64,000 bases of DNA from Mariniphaga sp964559175 (GCA_964559175.1 CAZLGT010000002.1:92037-156036); one strand, 5' to 3'; shown: positions 52,799 to 62,427, numbered from the stretch's first letter. The notes: generated from the letters alone by a model not told the origin. Program-made: numbers and translations.

Positions 52799-53902
52799 AT
52801 GAAGCTGAAGAAAGTTATCATAAGCGGAGGAGGAACAGGGGGGCATATATTCCCGGCACTGGCCATTGCTAACGAAGTTGGCAGAAGGTATCCCGATGCC
52901 GAAATTTTGTTTGTGGGCGCATTGGGCCGCATGGAGATGGAAAAGGTACCGGCTGCCGGCTATAAAATCATTGGTCTGCCTGTAACCGGGTTTCCGCGCA
53001 GGCCGGGAATGAAAATGATAACCTTTGTAGTTCGCCTGCTAAAAAGCAACAAGCTGGCAAAAAAAATAATCAATCAGTTCAATCCGCAGATTGCCATCGG
53101 CGTGGGGGGCTTTGCCAGCGGCCCTCTGCTCCGGGCGGCTGCCCGGAAAGGAATCCCCACACTCATTCAGGAGCAAAACTCGTATGCCGGCATTACCAAT
53201 AAACTGCTGGCCAAAAAAGCGCACACCATTTGTGTGGCTTACGACAACATGGAAAGATATTTCCCTGCCGAAAAAATTGTGCTTACAGGAAATCCCATAC
53301 GTGAAAATTTATTGAGCGGATTGAAAAACAACCGGGAGGCATTTGAGTATTTCGGTTTGAAAAATGCCGGAAACGTGATTTTGATTGTGGGAGGAAGTCT
53401 GGGCGCGCGTTCAGTTAACCATGCTGTGCTGAAAAATATTTCACTGATTGCCGGCTCCGATGTGCAGGTAATCTGGCAAACAGGGGCTATCTATTACAAG
53501 AAAATCCTCGAAAAAATGAAGGATGCGACTCCGCCAAACCTGTATATCCACGAATTTTTAGCGCGCATGGATTTGGCGTATGCTGCTGCCGGTGTGGTTA
53601 TTTCACGGGCAGGTGCCGGTACCATTTCCGAGTTGTGCCTGGTGGGCAAGCCTTCCATTTTGGTGCCGTCGCCCAATGTGGCCGAAGACCACCAGACCAA
53701 AAACGCCCGGGCGCTGGCCGACAAGGGGGCTGCCATTTTGGTTCCCGACACTGAAATTGACGAAAAATTGCTGCCCGAAGCCATTCGTCTCATTCAGAAT
53801 GAAACCGAATGTAAACAACTTTCAGAAAATATAAAATTGCTGGCGCGGCCCAACGCCACCCGGCAAATTGTTGATGAAGCAGAAAAATTAGTGAGTGAAT
53901 GA
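52799..53902 (+). CDS. murG: lipid II synthase (UDP-GlcNAc transferase)
   Basis: Adds GlcNAc to lipid I at the inner face of the membrane. The 367-residue GT28 enzyme has the glycine-rich SGGGTGGHIFPALAIA loop, IGVGGFASGPLLRAA, GGSLGARSVN, and the donor-binding RAGAGTISELCLVGKPSILVPSP. It overlaps murC by four bases. Confidence 0.96.
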   Translation: MKLKKVIISGGGTGGHIFPALAIANEVGRRYPDAEILFVGALGRMEMEKVPAAGYKIIGLPVTGFPRRPGMKMITFVVRLLKSNKLAKKIINQFNPQIAIGVGGFASGPLLRAAARKGIPTLIQEQNSYAGITNKLLAKKAHTICVAYDNMERYFPAEKIVLTGNPIRENLLSGLKNNREAFEYFGLKNAGNVILIVGGSLGARSVNHAVLKNISLIAGSDVQVIWQTGAIYYKKILEKMKDATPPNLYIHEFLARMDLAYAAAGVVISRAGAGTISELCLVGKPSILVPSPNVAEDHQTKNARALADKGAAILVPDTEIDEKLLPEAIRLIQNETECKQLSENIKLLARPNATRQIVDEAEKLVSE

Positions 53903-55284
53903 ATAACCTTCAAAATATTAAAAATGTGTATTTCCTCGGAATCGGGGGAATTGGAATGAGTGCGCTGGCCCGGTATTTTAAATATACCGGGCGCAATGTG
54001 GCTGGTTACGACCGCACCCCAACAGCGCTTACCGATGCTTTACAGTCGGAAGGAATCGATGTGCATTTTGAAGATGATGTACGTCACATTCCATCCAAAT
54101 GGAACCCCGCCGATACTCTGGCGGTTTTTACACCCGCCCTGCCCGACGAACACAAGGAACTTTCGTGGTTCAGGGAAAAACCCATCGGGTTGCTCAAACG
54201 GGCCAAGGTTTTAGGTATGGTGTGCAACGAGAAAAATTGCATAGCCGTATCGGGAACCCATGGAAAAACCACCGTGAGCACCATGACGGCTACCATTCTG
54301 AAAGAAACAAAAAATGGATGCGGCGCTTTTCTGGGCGGAATTTCCAAAAATTTTGGGAGCAACCTGTTGCTGCCTCCCGAAGAATCGGACTGGATTGTTG
54401 CCGAAGCCGACGAGTTCGATCGGTCGTTCCTGCACCTCTATCCCCGGCTGGCTCTGGTAACCTCGCTCGATGCCGACCACCTCGATATTTACGGCGATAA
54501 AACAAAAATTGTGGAGTCGTTCATCAAATTTATCTCCCAGATAAAACCGGAAGGTACGCTGGTAGTAAAAAAAGGGGTTGATTTGGATGTTCAGCATACC
54601 AAAGCACAGGTTTTAACCTATTCGCTTAACGGACCGGCTGATTTTTATGCGATAAACCTCCGGTTGAGCGGTGAAGGCGGCGCCTATTTCTTCGATATTA
54701 AAACCCCTGACGGAAATATTGCCAATTGCCGGCTCAATTATCCGGGACTTATTAATGTTGAAAACGCAATTGCTGCAACTGCTCTGGCTTCTCTTGCTGG
54801 AGCTTCTGTCAGTGAAATAAAAAGCGGGCTGGAAAAATATCAGGGTGTGGTTCGACGTTTCGATGTAAGGTATAAGAGTGAGAAACAGATTTATATCGAC
54901 GATTACGCGCACCATCCGGCGGAGTTGAAGGCGGCCATTCAATCGGTAAAGGCACTTTATCCCAACCGGCAGGTGACCGGAATTTTTCAACCGCACCTCT
55001 ACTCGCGCACACGCGATTTTGCAGGCGAATTTGCCGCCAGCCTCGATTTGCTCGACGAGGCCGTGCTGGTGCCTGTTTATCCTGCACGTGAAGAACCCAT
55101 CAAAGGGGTTTCTTCGGAATTGATTTTTGAAAAAATGAAAAACGAGCGAAAGTTTTTGGTTGAAAAAAACGATGTGCCCGCGTTGCTGAAAGAACGCCAT
55201 ACCGATGTGGTTATAACTATGGGAGCCGGAGATATCGACAGCATTTCGGGTGAAATCACGGATGTTTTAAAACAAAAAGGCTGA
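53899..55284 (+). CDS. murC: UDP-N-acetylmuramate:L-alanine ligase
   Basis: Adds L-alanine to UDP-MurNAc. The 461 residues include FLGIGGIGMSALARY, ATP loop SGTHGKTTVSTM, EADEFDRSFLHL, SLDADHLDIYGD, DDYAHHPAELKA and the C-terminal TMGAGDIDSI. It shares one base with the ftsQ start (TGATG). No ddl gene lies between them. Confidence 0.96.
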   Translation: MNNLQNIKNVYFLGIGGIGMSALARYFKYTGRNVAGYDRTPTALTDALQSEGIDVHFEDDVRHIPSKWNPADTLAVFTPALPDEHKELSWFREKPIGLLKRAKVLGMVCNEKNCIAVSGTHGKTTVSTMTATILKETKNGCGAFLGGISKNFGSNLLLPPEESDWIVAEADEFDRSFLHLYPRLALVTSLDADHLDIYGDKTKIVESFIKFISQIKPEGTLVVKKGVDLDVQHTKAQVLTYSLNGPADFYAINLRLSGEGGAYFFDIKTPDGNIANCRLNYPGLINVENAIAATALASLAGASVSEIKSGLEKYQGVVRRFDVRYKSEKQIYIDDYAHHPAELKAAIQSVKALYPNRQVTGIFQPHLYSRTRDFAGEFAASLDLLDEAVLVPVYPAREEPIKGVSSELIFEKMKNERKFLVEKNDVPALLKERHTDVVITMGAGDIDSISGEITDVLKQKG

Positions 55285-56033
55285 TGTTGAAAAAAGTATT
55301 GAAATTGGTGGGCTATCTGTTGTTGATCGTGTTTCTGGCGGTCACGCTGGCTTTTTCATCGCGCGAAAGCCGCCATGTTACCTGCAGCAGCATTCAAATC
55401 GATTTCAATGAAGATGAGCTCATAAAAATCAGCCGTGAGGAGATTACCCGGCTGGTAAGAGCTGCCGATAATCAGCTGATAGGGAAAGAGCTGAAACAGA
55501 TAAATGCAGAGTTGATCGAACAGGAGGTGGAAAAACACCAGACCATACTCAATGCCGAAGTTTACAAGGTGATAGCCCGGGACAGTACTGCTTACAAGGG
55601 GATTCTCGGAATCAGGGTAAGTCATCGTGTGCCGGCGGTGAGGGTAATGTCTTCCACGGGAAGTTACTACCTTGATAAAACCGGCGAGCAGATTCCCGTT
55701 TCGGCAAATTATGCTGCACGGGTTTTGGTAACAACCGGCTATTTTTCAGAAGAGTTTGCCCGCGATGAACTGCTGCCGTTTGTGCTGTTTCTCGATGAAA
55801 ATCCTTTCTGGAAAGCACAGATTGAACAGGTGCATGTGGAACAAAACGGCAATGTTATAGTTACTCCACTGGTGGGCGACCATGTGATTGAGCTGGGTTC
55901 CCTGAATAATTTTCAGGTGAAGCTGCGCAATATGAGAGCATTTTACGAACAGGTGCTGGCCCGCAACCAGTGGGATAAATATGAACAAATAAGTGTAAAG
56001 TATAAAAATCAGGTAATAGCGAAAAAAAGATAA
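55284..56033 (+). CDS. ftsQ: FtsQ-type cell division protein
   Basis: A bitopic membrane protein of 249 residues: short cytoplasmic start, one helix (about 7-25, LVGYLLLIVFLAVTLAF), then a periplasmic POTRA-like and beta domain. Overall similarity to proteobacterial FtsQ is low, but topology, size and location between murC and ftsA are diagnostic. It would connect the septal synthase complex through FtsL. Confidence 0.85.
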   Translation: MLKKVLKLVGYLLLIVFLAVTLAFSSRESRHVTCSSIQIDFNEDELIKISREEITRLVRAADNQLIGKELKQINAELIEQEVEKHQTILNAEVYKVIARDSTAYKGILGIRVSHRVPAVRVMSSTGSYYLDKTGEQIPVSANYAARVLVTTGYFSEEFARDELLPFVLFLDENPFWKAQIEQVHVEQNGNVIVTPLVGDHVIELGSLNNFQVKLRNMRAFYEQVLARNQWDKYEQISVKYKNQVIAKKR

Positions 56034-56035
56034 AC

Positions 56036-57316
56036 ATGGCTTCAAAATCAAATTTTTCGGTAGTTATTGATGTAGGTACATCGAAGCTGGCAGCCATTGC
56101 CGGACAGAAAAACGAGGACGGGAAACTGGAGATTATTGGAATGGCGAAAGTACCTGCCCGGGGAATTAAGCGAGGAGTGGTGCTGAACATCGAGGAGGCG
56201 GCAGATGCTGTTGATCAGCTGCTTGGCGAATTGCAACAGCAAACCGGAAAGACCGTGTCGAAAGTGGATATAGCTTATGCCGGACAGCCCGTGAAGATTC
56301 TGAATCATAAAGGGTACAGGCTAACTTCCGGCGACGGGGTTGTCAGCCAGGCCGATGTGAATGAACTTTGGGCTGAGGTTGAAAACCTGCAAACTGAGGA
56401 AGGGTATAAAATCCTGCACATCATTCCGCAACAATACACGGTTGATGAGGAAATAACCGATTTAAACCCGGTTGGCATAACCGGAAGAAAAATTGAAGCC
56501 ACTTACAAGGTTATTGTGGTGCCTGAGGTCCACCTTTTTAACTTCAGGCGGGTTTTCGACAAAAACAGGGTGGAAATAAATGATATTGTTTTCGCCCCGC
56601 TGGCTGCTTCAGAGGCCGTATTGACAGGTGATGAAAAGGAAATGGGCGCTATTTTGCTCGATATGGGAGCCGGCACTACCAAACTGGCTGTTTATCACGA
56701 GGGAATTATGATTCATACTGCCGTTATTCCTTTCGGAGGAAATGTGGTTACAAACGATATCAGAGAAGGATGTTGTATTTTACCCAAGTGGGCCGAGCAG
56801 CTGAAAGTACAGTACGGGCAGGCACTAGGCGATTTTGCCGATGAGAGTAAAGTGGTCACCATACCTGGTCACAACGGTTGGGAACCCAAGGAAATCTCCT
56901 TTAAAAGCCTGGCTTTTATTATTCAGGCCCGTATGGAAGAGATCATCGACAGCGTAAATTTTCAAATTGAAAAATCGGGCATTGCCGATCAGCTTGGCTC
57001 AGGTGTTGTTCTTTCGGGCGGAACAGCCGGGTTGAACAACCTGATTTCGCTGGTCAAGTTTCGCACGGGTATGGATGCCCGGCTGGCATTTCCCGTCATC
57101 AGGCCAGTGCAGAAAACTCCGGGACTGAACGATTTTGGATATTTAACAGCACTTGGACTTTTAAAACTTGCCCTCGACAAAGTGGATCCCGCTCCCAAAA
57201 AGAAAGAGAAAAAACCCAGGAAGAAACGGGAAAGCCGTTTTTCTCCGTGGCTGAAAGGGGTTGTACAGGGCGTACTCGATTATGTGGACGACGACGATGA
57301 TGTTGCACTCAACTAA
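56036..57316 (+). CDS. ftsA: cell division protein FtsA
   Basis: An actin-like ATPase of 426 residues that tethers FtsZ to the membrane. Phosphate-1 motif IDVGTSKLAAIAG, phosphate-2 LDMGAGTTKLAVY and adenosine motif VVLSGGTAGLNNL are present. After a long basic linker (about 383-402, lysine/arginine-rich) comes a C-terminal amphipathic helix SRFSPWLKGVVQGVLDYV that can bind the membrane. Two ftsZ genes follow directly. Confidence 0.95.
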   Translation: MASKSNFSVVIDVGTSKLAAIAGQKNEDGKLEIIGMAKVPARGIKRGVVLNIEEAADAVDQLLGELQQQTGKTVSKVDIAYAGQPVKILNHKGYRLTSGDGVVSQADVNELWAEVENLQTEEGYKILHIIPQQYTVDEEITDLNPVGITGRKIEATYKVIVVPEVHLFNFRRVFDKNRVEINDIVFAPLAASEAVLTGDEKEMGAILLDMGAGTTKLAVYHEGIMIHTAVIPFGGNVVTNDIREGCCILPKWAEQLKVQYGQALGDFADESKVVTIPGHNGWEPKEISFKSLAFIIQARMEEIIDSVNFQIEKSGIADQLGSGVVLSGGTAGLNNLISLVKFRTGMDARLAFPVIRPVQKTPGLNDFGYLTALGLLKLALDKVDPAPKKKEKKPRKKRESRFSPWLKGVVQGVLDYVDDDDDVALN

Positions 57317-57318
57317 AA

Positions 57319-58665
57319 ATGAATGATATGACCGAATTAGTAAATTTTCAATTTCCACGGGCTTCATCTTCCATTATTAAAGTAATTGGCGTAGGTGGAG
57401 GTGGCTGCAACGCGGTCAGTCATATGTGCGAAGAGGGAATTGCAGGCGTTGATTTTATCATCTGCAATACCGATTCGCAGGCCATGGAAAACAGCAATGT
57501 GCCGGTGAAAATCCAGCTGGGGGTAACCCTTACCGAAGGCCGTGGCGCAGGAAATATGCCGCAAATGGGCGAAGATGCTGCCCGGGAAAATTACGAAGAC
57601 CTGAAAAATGTACTGAAGGAGAATACCAAAATGCTCTTCATTGCTGCCGGCATGGGAGGAGGCACAGGTACAGGTGCTGCCCCGGTAATTGCCAGTCTGG
57701 CCCGCGAACTCGACATACTGACCATTGCCGTAGTTACCGTTCCCTCGCCTGCCGAAGGGAAAAAACGCTTTGGGCAGGCTATGGATGGCATCAAAAAACT
57801 GGCAGAATATGTGGACAGTATGCTGGTGGTAAGCAACCAGCGCCTGCACAACATTTTTGGCGACCTGCCTGCACGTCAGGCATTTAAAATGGCCGATAAT
57901 ATTGTGGCAACCGCTGTGAAAGGGGTGGCCGAAATAATTACCCTTCACGGAAATATAAACATCGACTTTGCCGATGTTTATACCGTAATGCACAACAGCA
58001 GGGTGTTTATAATGGGAACCGGTTTCTCATCGGGCGAGGGACGCGCCATGAAAGCAGTGAACGAAGCGCTGGAATCGCCTCTGCTCGACAGCAATGATAT
58101 TTTTGGAACCAAAAGCATCCTGCTAAATATTATTTCAGGAAAGGACGAAGTTACCATCGGTGAAATCGGTGAAATTATTGAAGCCCTTCAGGAAAAAGCA
58201 GGCCAGGAGGCAGACATTATTTGGGGGAACGGTTATGATGAGAGCCTCGGCGATAAAATGAGTGTGACCATTCTTGCCACCGGCTTTAAAACCAACCCCA
58301 ACCAGTTGCTTCAACCCCGCATGGAACCCGAGAAATTTGAGCTTGGAAAACAAGATGCAGTGGAAAGTAAGAAGGAATTTGAAGAAACTCAGGAAGCAGA
58401 TAACACTGAACCGGAAGATGTGCTTTTGGAAACTGAAGCCAGGGATATGAGTTCAGCCAGGTATTTTGGAACCGGTTTTTCAGCACCTGTTGAGGAAAAG
58501 AAGAATAAAAAAAGCATTTTCTCCGAAAAACGGAAAGAGAAAAAGAAAAAAGCAAAAGATAAAAGCCGGGAGCCGGTGAAACAGGGAAGCATCGACAACT
58601 GGTTTTATAAAAATTTTGGACTGAACAAGTTATTCGACGATGAAGATCAGTCGCTGGAAGAGTAA
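57319..58665 (+). CDS. ftsZ: cell division protein FtsZ, first copy, non-canonical tail
   Basis: A tubulin-like GTPase of 448 residues. The GTP motif GMGGGTGTG (111-119) and the T7 catalytic loop NIDFADV (214-220) are intact. It departs from family norm at VPSPAEGKKRF (usually PFxxEGxxR) and at its tail: the 115-residue C-terminal region ends with a lysine-rich stretch and SIDNWFYKNFGLNKLFDDEDQSLEE, and no IPAxLR-type conserved C-terminal peptide is visible. It therefore may not bind FtsA in the usual way; the aromatic WFYKNFGLNKLF segment could be an alternative anchor. It is about half identical by eye to the next gene, probably an old duplication. Confidence 0.93.
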   Translation: MNDMTELVNFQFPRASSSIIKVIGVGGGGCNAVSHMCEEGIAGVDFIICNTDSQAMENSNVPVKIQLGVTLTEGRGAGNMPQMGEDAARENYEDLKNVLKENTKMLFIAAGMGGGTGTGAAPVIASLARELDILTIAVVTVPSPAEGKKRFGQAMDGIKKLAEYVDSMLVVSNQRLHNIFGDLPARQAFKMADNIVATAVKGVAEIITLHGNINIDFADVYTVMHNSRVFIMGTGFSSGEGRAMKAVNEALESPLLDSNDIFGTKSILLNIISGKDEVTIGEIGEIIEALQEKAGQEADIIWGNGYDESLGDKMSVTILATGFKTNPNQLLQPRMEPEKFELGKQDAVESKKEFEETQEADNTEPEDVLLETEARDMSSARYFGTGFSAPVEEKKNKKSIFSEKRKEKKKKAKDKSREPVKQGSIDNWFYKNFGLNKLFDDEDQSLEE

Positions 58666-58692
58666 GAGAGTTTAACCTGAAAAAACAACGAA

Positions 58693-60084
58693 ATGACAGA
58701 AGATATTACAAATTTTGAGAATCAGCAACATGCAGAAGCAGCCATCAAAGTTGTCGGAGTAGGCGGTGGCGGAGGCAATGCACTTAACTTCATGTTCAAA
58801 CAGGGAATTCGCGATGTGGATTTTGTGGTATGCAATACCGATTCGCAGGCGCTCAACGCCAGTCCGGTGCCCGTAAAAGTACAGCTGGGATCGGCGTTAA
58901 CCGAAGGGCGCGGCGCCGGAAACCGCCCCGAGGTGGGGAAACAGGCTGCCCTTGAGAACATCGAGGATGTAAAAAATGCCCTTTCAAATAAAACAAAAAT
59001 GGTTTTTATCACTGCCGGAATGGGCGGGGGTACAGGAACAGGCGGAGCTCCGGTGATTGCAGAGGCATGCAGCTCGCAGGGATACCTTACCGTAGGAATT
59101 GTAACCATACCTTTTCGCAACGAAGGGAAAAGACGTATTAAGCAGGCCATCGACGGGATTGCCGAACTGGAAGGACACGTAGATGCATTGCTGGTTATTA
59201 ATAACGAACGCATTCGCGAAATGTACGGCGATTTCGGCATTTCGGAGGCCTTTTCAAAAGCCGATAATGTGCTGGCTACTGCCGCCAAAGGCATTGCCGA
59301 AATTATTACAGTTCCGGGGTACATTAATGTAGATTTTGCCGATGTGGAAACCGTGATGCGGAAAAGCGGTCTGGCTTTGATGGGGACTGGTGTTGCCAGC
59401 GGAAAAGACCGGGCCACCGAGGCCGTGGAACAGGCACTGAATTCGCCGCTGCTGAATAATAACGACATTCGCGGGGCCAAAAATATTCTGCTCAACATTA
59501 CCTCGGGAATACAGGAGGTTACTATGGACGAAGTGGGCCGCATTACCGACTACCTCCAAAACAAGGCAGGTTTTGAAGCCGATTTGATTTGGGGAAATGG
59601 AAAAGATGACAGCCTTGGCGAAGAAATTTCGGTTACGCTTATTGCCACCGGTTTTGGAAAAAGTTCCATTGCCGAATTAACCGGCGAGCGGAAAGTGGAA
59701 AAAGAGACGCACTCTTTAAACGTCGATTCTGTGGATGACAATAAACCGAAACCGGAAAAAATCAGCCCTGACAAAAAACAGGATGAATCCGGGCAGGCAA
59801 CCCTGAGTTTTCAAAACAACGAAGAGGATACCGGCGATTTGGAGTTTGAAGTGTTGTATCCCAAAACCACAAAAGAGCGGAAAAACCGATCGGACAAAAC
59901 CCGGATAGACTTTGCCCAGGCATCGGATGAAGATTTGGATGAAATGGAAAACATACCTGCTTACGAAAGGAGACAACTGCGCATGAACGATCCTAAATAC
60001 AAAAAGAAATTTTCAAACTATTCGGTTACCAGCGAAAACAAACTCACCGATAAAAATTCGTACCTTCACGGGCAGGTTGATTAA
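58693..60084 (+). CDS. ftsZ: cell division protein FtsZ, second copy, canonical tail
   Basis: A 463-residue FtsZ with GMGGGTGTG (109-117), IPFRNEGKRR and T7 loop NVDFADV (212-218). The C-terminal linker is acidic and ends in IPAYERRQLRM (421-431), the conserved peptide that binds FtsA and other ring proteins, followed by about 32 further residues. It therefore looks like the principal ring-forming FtsZ, with the preceding gene the divergent paralog. The gap between the two is 27 bp, so they are co-transcribed. Confidence 0.95.
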   Translation: MTEDITNFENQQHAEAAIKVVGVGGGGGNALNFMFKQGIRDVDFVVCNTDSQALNASPVPVKVQLGSALTEGRGAGNRPEVGKQAALENIEDVKNALSNKTKMVFITAGMGGGTGTGGAPVIAEACSSQGYLTVGIVTIPFRNEGKRRIKQAIDGIAELEGHVDALLVINNERIREMYGDFGISEAFSKADNVLATAAKGIAEIITVPGYINVDFADVETVMRKSGLALMGTGVASGKDRATEAVEQALNSPLLNNNDIRGAKNILLNITSGIQEVTMDEVGRITDYLQNKAGFEADLIWGNGKDDSLGEEISVTLIATGFGKSSIAELTGERKVEKETHSLNVDSVDDNKPKPEKISPDKKQDESGQATLSFQNNEEDTGDLEFEVLYPKTTKERKNRSDKTRIDFAQASDEDLDEMENIPAYERRQLRMNDPKYKKKFSNYSVTSENKLTDKNSYLHGQVD

Positions 60085-60102
60085 CAACAAAAAAAGAAAA
60101 TA

Positions 60103-60552
60103 ATGTCACTTTTTGAAAAAATTAACGATGAATTGAAGGCGGCAATGAAAGCCCGCGACAAAGTGAAGCTGGAAGCGTTGCGAAACATCAAGAAAGTAAT
60201 GATTGAAGCCCGGGCTGCCAAAGGGGCAGGCTCGGAACTTACCGATGACGAATCGTTGAAAATTATAGCCAGACTGGCCAAGCAGGGAACCGATTCGGCT
60301 GCCATTTACAAAGAACAGAACCGGAATGAACTGGTTGAGGAGGAGATGGCACAAGTGGCAGTGTACGAAACATTTCTGCCAAAAAAATTGTCGGGCGATG
60401 AATTACTGAAGGCAGTGAAAACCATCGTTGAAAAAACCGGCGCCACTTCCATGAAAGATATGGGAAAGGTGATGGGTATCGCTTCAAAAGAGCTTGCAGG
60501 TAAAGCTGAAGGTGCCGATATTGCTGCCAGGGTTAAAGAATTGCTTTCGTAG
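60103..60552 (+). CDS. GatB/YqeY domain protein
   Basis: A 149-residue helical protein of the YqeY family, resembling the tail domain of aspartyl/glutamyl-tRNA amidotransferase GatB. Typical segments are MSLFEKINDELKAAMKARDKVKLEALRNIK, AIYKEQNRNELVEEEMAQVAVYETFLPKKL and KDMGKVMGIASKELAGKAEGADI. Its role is unclear. It commonly follows ftsZ in Bacteroidota, and here begins 18 bp after the second ftsZ, closing the dcw cluster. Confidence 0.9.
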   Translation: MSLFEKINDELKAAMKARDKVKLEALRNIKKVMIEARAAKGAGSELTDDESLKIIARLAKQGTDSAAIYKEQNRNELVEEEMAQVAVYETFLPKKLSGDELLKAVKTIVEKTGATSMKDMGKVMGIASKELAGKAEGADIAARVKELLS

Positions 60553-60584
60553 GAAGGGAATGTTTGGCTGTTGCAGGGTGATCA

Positions 60585-60941
60585 TTAATCATCATCCAGG
60601 TTGCTGTCATCGTCATCATCGTCGGCTATCTGGTCGGCCACGTGATCCAAATCGGCGTATTTGTCTTCAAATTCCTGTTTAACCTCGTCTTTCAGAAATC
60701 CGTCGTCATCGAAATCCTCGTCTTCATCAACAATCTGGATGGCTTCGTTTTCCGTCATGCGGAGCATGTAATATTTGTCTTCGGTTTCAAAAGGCAGTGC
60801 TGTTACCTTTATGCCGTTCTTGTCGAAGAAATGAATCAGATGATCGGCAAAACCATCGGAGTAAACAAATTTTATCTGTTCCTGTAAATCTTTGTCGAGC
60901 TTGTTGTAATCTTTAATAACCCTTGGTTTGTTAGGCGTCAT
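60585..60941 (-). CDS. conserved acidic protein of unknown function
   Basis: A 118-residue protein that I recall as a conserved Bacteroidota hypothetical (start TPNKPRVIKDYNKLDKDLQEQIKFVY). A small mixed alpha/beta part (about 1-75) is followed by a very acidic tail ending ADDDDDDSNLDDD. It is convergent with the YqeY gene (32-bp gap, no terminator seen). Such tails often shield nucleic-acid-binding surfaces, but no function is assigned. Confidence 0.8.
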   Translation of the reverse strand: MTPNKPRVIKDYNKLDKDLQEQIKFVYSDGFADHLIHFFDKNGIKVTALPFETEDKYYMLRMTENEAIQIVDEDEDFDDDGFLKDEVKQEFEDKYADLDHVADQIADDDDDDSNLDDD

Positions 60942-61080
60942 AATTCAAATATTTTAATCTGTTTTTTTGCAGATTCAATTTTAACTTCAAAAACATGCAT
61001 TTATTAGTACTTATGGTTGTTCGTTTTTCAGAACATTAACCATAGCAAATAAATAGTATCCTTTCGATATTTGCAACACT

Positions 61081-61791
61081 TCACAAATTTTTTTTGGTTT
61101 TTTTTCGGCGCCTGATTTTTCCGTAGATGCATTGGCGGTCGTTACACCAGTTACACTGATAGCCTTTTTGCTGACAACCTGTTCCAATTCCTGTGATGCC
61201 GCTAACCGATTTTATGGGGTGCATAAGCGATGAATCAGAAAGTGAAATGCCGCAAAAACCAGTTGGCAACAGGGAAAAAAGCTTGTGCTGCTCGGCTACA
61301 TTCCAGTTGCAATAGCCCGGCGAAAAGGCATCGGTAATGTCCAGGCCTTCTGTTGCGGCTTCTTTCCGAATTTTTTCCTGCAACGCTGCGGCTGCTTTTT
61401 CAACGGTTACCGTGCCGGTAACATCCAGCACATAGGCCAGCATTTCGTTCCCTTCGGCTGCTTTTTTCGCAGCCAGGTTGGAAATGCCTTCGCCGGCTGT
61501 GCAAACAAAAACAGCGGCTTTGGTGGCTTCTTTCCATTGGGTTACAACGATTTTCCCCGGATGAAATTCCTGGTTTTCTATTTGAATGGTTTTGTTTTCA
61601 GGATGTACACAAACATTGCCGAAAATCTGAAAGCCTCCCGAGATGCTGCAAAATTCCGGAGCAAGTTCAAGGGCCTGTTTAATCAAACCGGGAAACGGCT
61701 CGGGCGATTGTCCCGGTTCAAAGCCCATCAATTCTTCTATTTCTGAAGCAGAAATACTGAGTTCTGAAAAAGAGAAATTTTGTATTCTCAT
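61081..61791 (-). CDS. stand-alone methionine-synthase activation-domain protein
   Basis: A protein of 236 residues from ATG 61791; the longer TTG start (61842) would overlap the cyclophilin gene. Its second half matches the B12-dependent methionine synthase reactivation domain, with SPGYCNWNVAEQHKLFSLLP and SLMHPIKSVSGITGIG contacting SAM and cobalamin. The C-terminus carries GCQQKGYQCNWCNDRQC, four cysteines suited to an iron-sulfur cluster, a feature not present in the MetH domain itself. It may reactivate a separately encoded corrinoid protein or MetH; none is nearby. It follows the cyclophilin gene by 22 bp and is probably co-transcribed. Confidence 0.8.
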   Translation of the reverse strand: MRIQNFSFSELSISASEIEELMGFEPGQSPEPFPGLIKQALELAPEFCSISGGFQIFGNVCVHPENKTIQIENQEFHPGKIVVTQWKEATKAAVFVCTAGEGISNLAAKKAAEGNEMLAYVLDVTGTVTVEKAAAALQEKIRKEAATEGLDITDAFSPGYCNWNVAEQHKLFSLLPTGFCGISLSDSSLMHPIKSVSGITGIGTGCQQKGYQCNWCNDRQCIYGKIRRRKKTKKNL

Positions 61792-61813
61792 TTGCAGCTC
61801 TTTTAAGAATTGG

Positions 61814-62260
61814 CTATCCCTCAAAAATTTCAATTTTTTCAATCACGTCTCCGGCGCGAATGGCATCTATTACTTCAAGCCCATCCACCACTTTTCCAAA
61901 GCAGGTATGGTGTCCGTCGAGGTGTTTGGTGTTTTCGCGGTTGTGGCAAATAAAAAATTGCGAACCACCGGTGTTTCTTCCGGCATGGGCCATTGACAGA
62001 ACCCCGCAGTCGTGGTACTGATTATTTCCGCCGGTTTCACATGGGATGTTGTAACCTGGTCCGCCGGCGCCGGTGCCGTCGGGGCAACCGCCCTGAATCA
62101 CAAAGTTGGGAATCACGCGGTGAAACGTCAGTCCGTTATAAAAACCTTCTTTCGCGAGTTTTACAAAGTTTGCAACGGTTCCGGGTGCGTCGGTGTCGTA
62201 AAAATCAATCTTCATTTCTCCTTTTGCGGTATGGATGGTTGCTTTTGTAGTCTGTGCCAT
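61814..62260 (-). CDS. cyclophilin-type peptidyl-prolyl isomerase
   Basis: A 148-residue cytosolic cyclophilin (no signal peptide) catalysing cis-trans isomerisation of proline bonds. The active-site segments FHRVIPNFVIQGG, GGSQFFICH and the LDGHHTCFGKVVDG loop are present. A minus-strand -7 box lies 22 bp upstream. Confidence 0.95.
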   Translation of the reverse strand: MAQTTKATIHTAKGEMKIDFYDTDAPGTVANFVKLAKEGFYNGLTFHRVIPNFVIQGGCPDGTGAGGPGYNIPCETGGNNQYHDCGVLSMAHAGRNTGGSQFFICHNRENTKHLDGHHTCFGKVVDGLEVIDAIRAGDVIEKIEIFEG

Positions 62261-62282
62261 TTTGTTTTTTTTAATTACGGCG

Positions 62283-62290
62283 CAAAAGTA
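62283..62290 (-). promoter_or_regulatory. -7 promoter box (TACTTTTG) for the cyclophilin gene
   Basis: Minus-strand TACTTTTG fits TAnnTTTG, 22 bp before the ATG at 62260. Confidence 0.45.
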
Positions 62291-62427
62291 AAAAATTCCG
62301 GGAGATATTCGGTGGTTTTGGTTTTTGCCATTCCGGTAGAATGTTCATATTCCGAAAGAACTTTGTAATTACCTCCCAGAGAGGACAACTAAAGCACAAA
62401 ATTTGTAATATTGCATTCTGTTGATTT

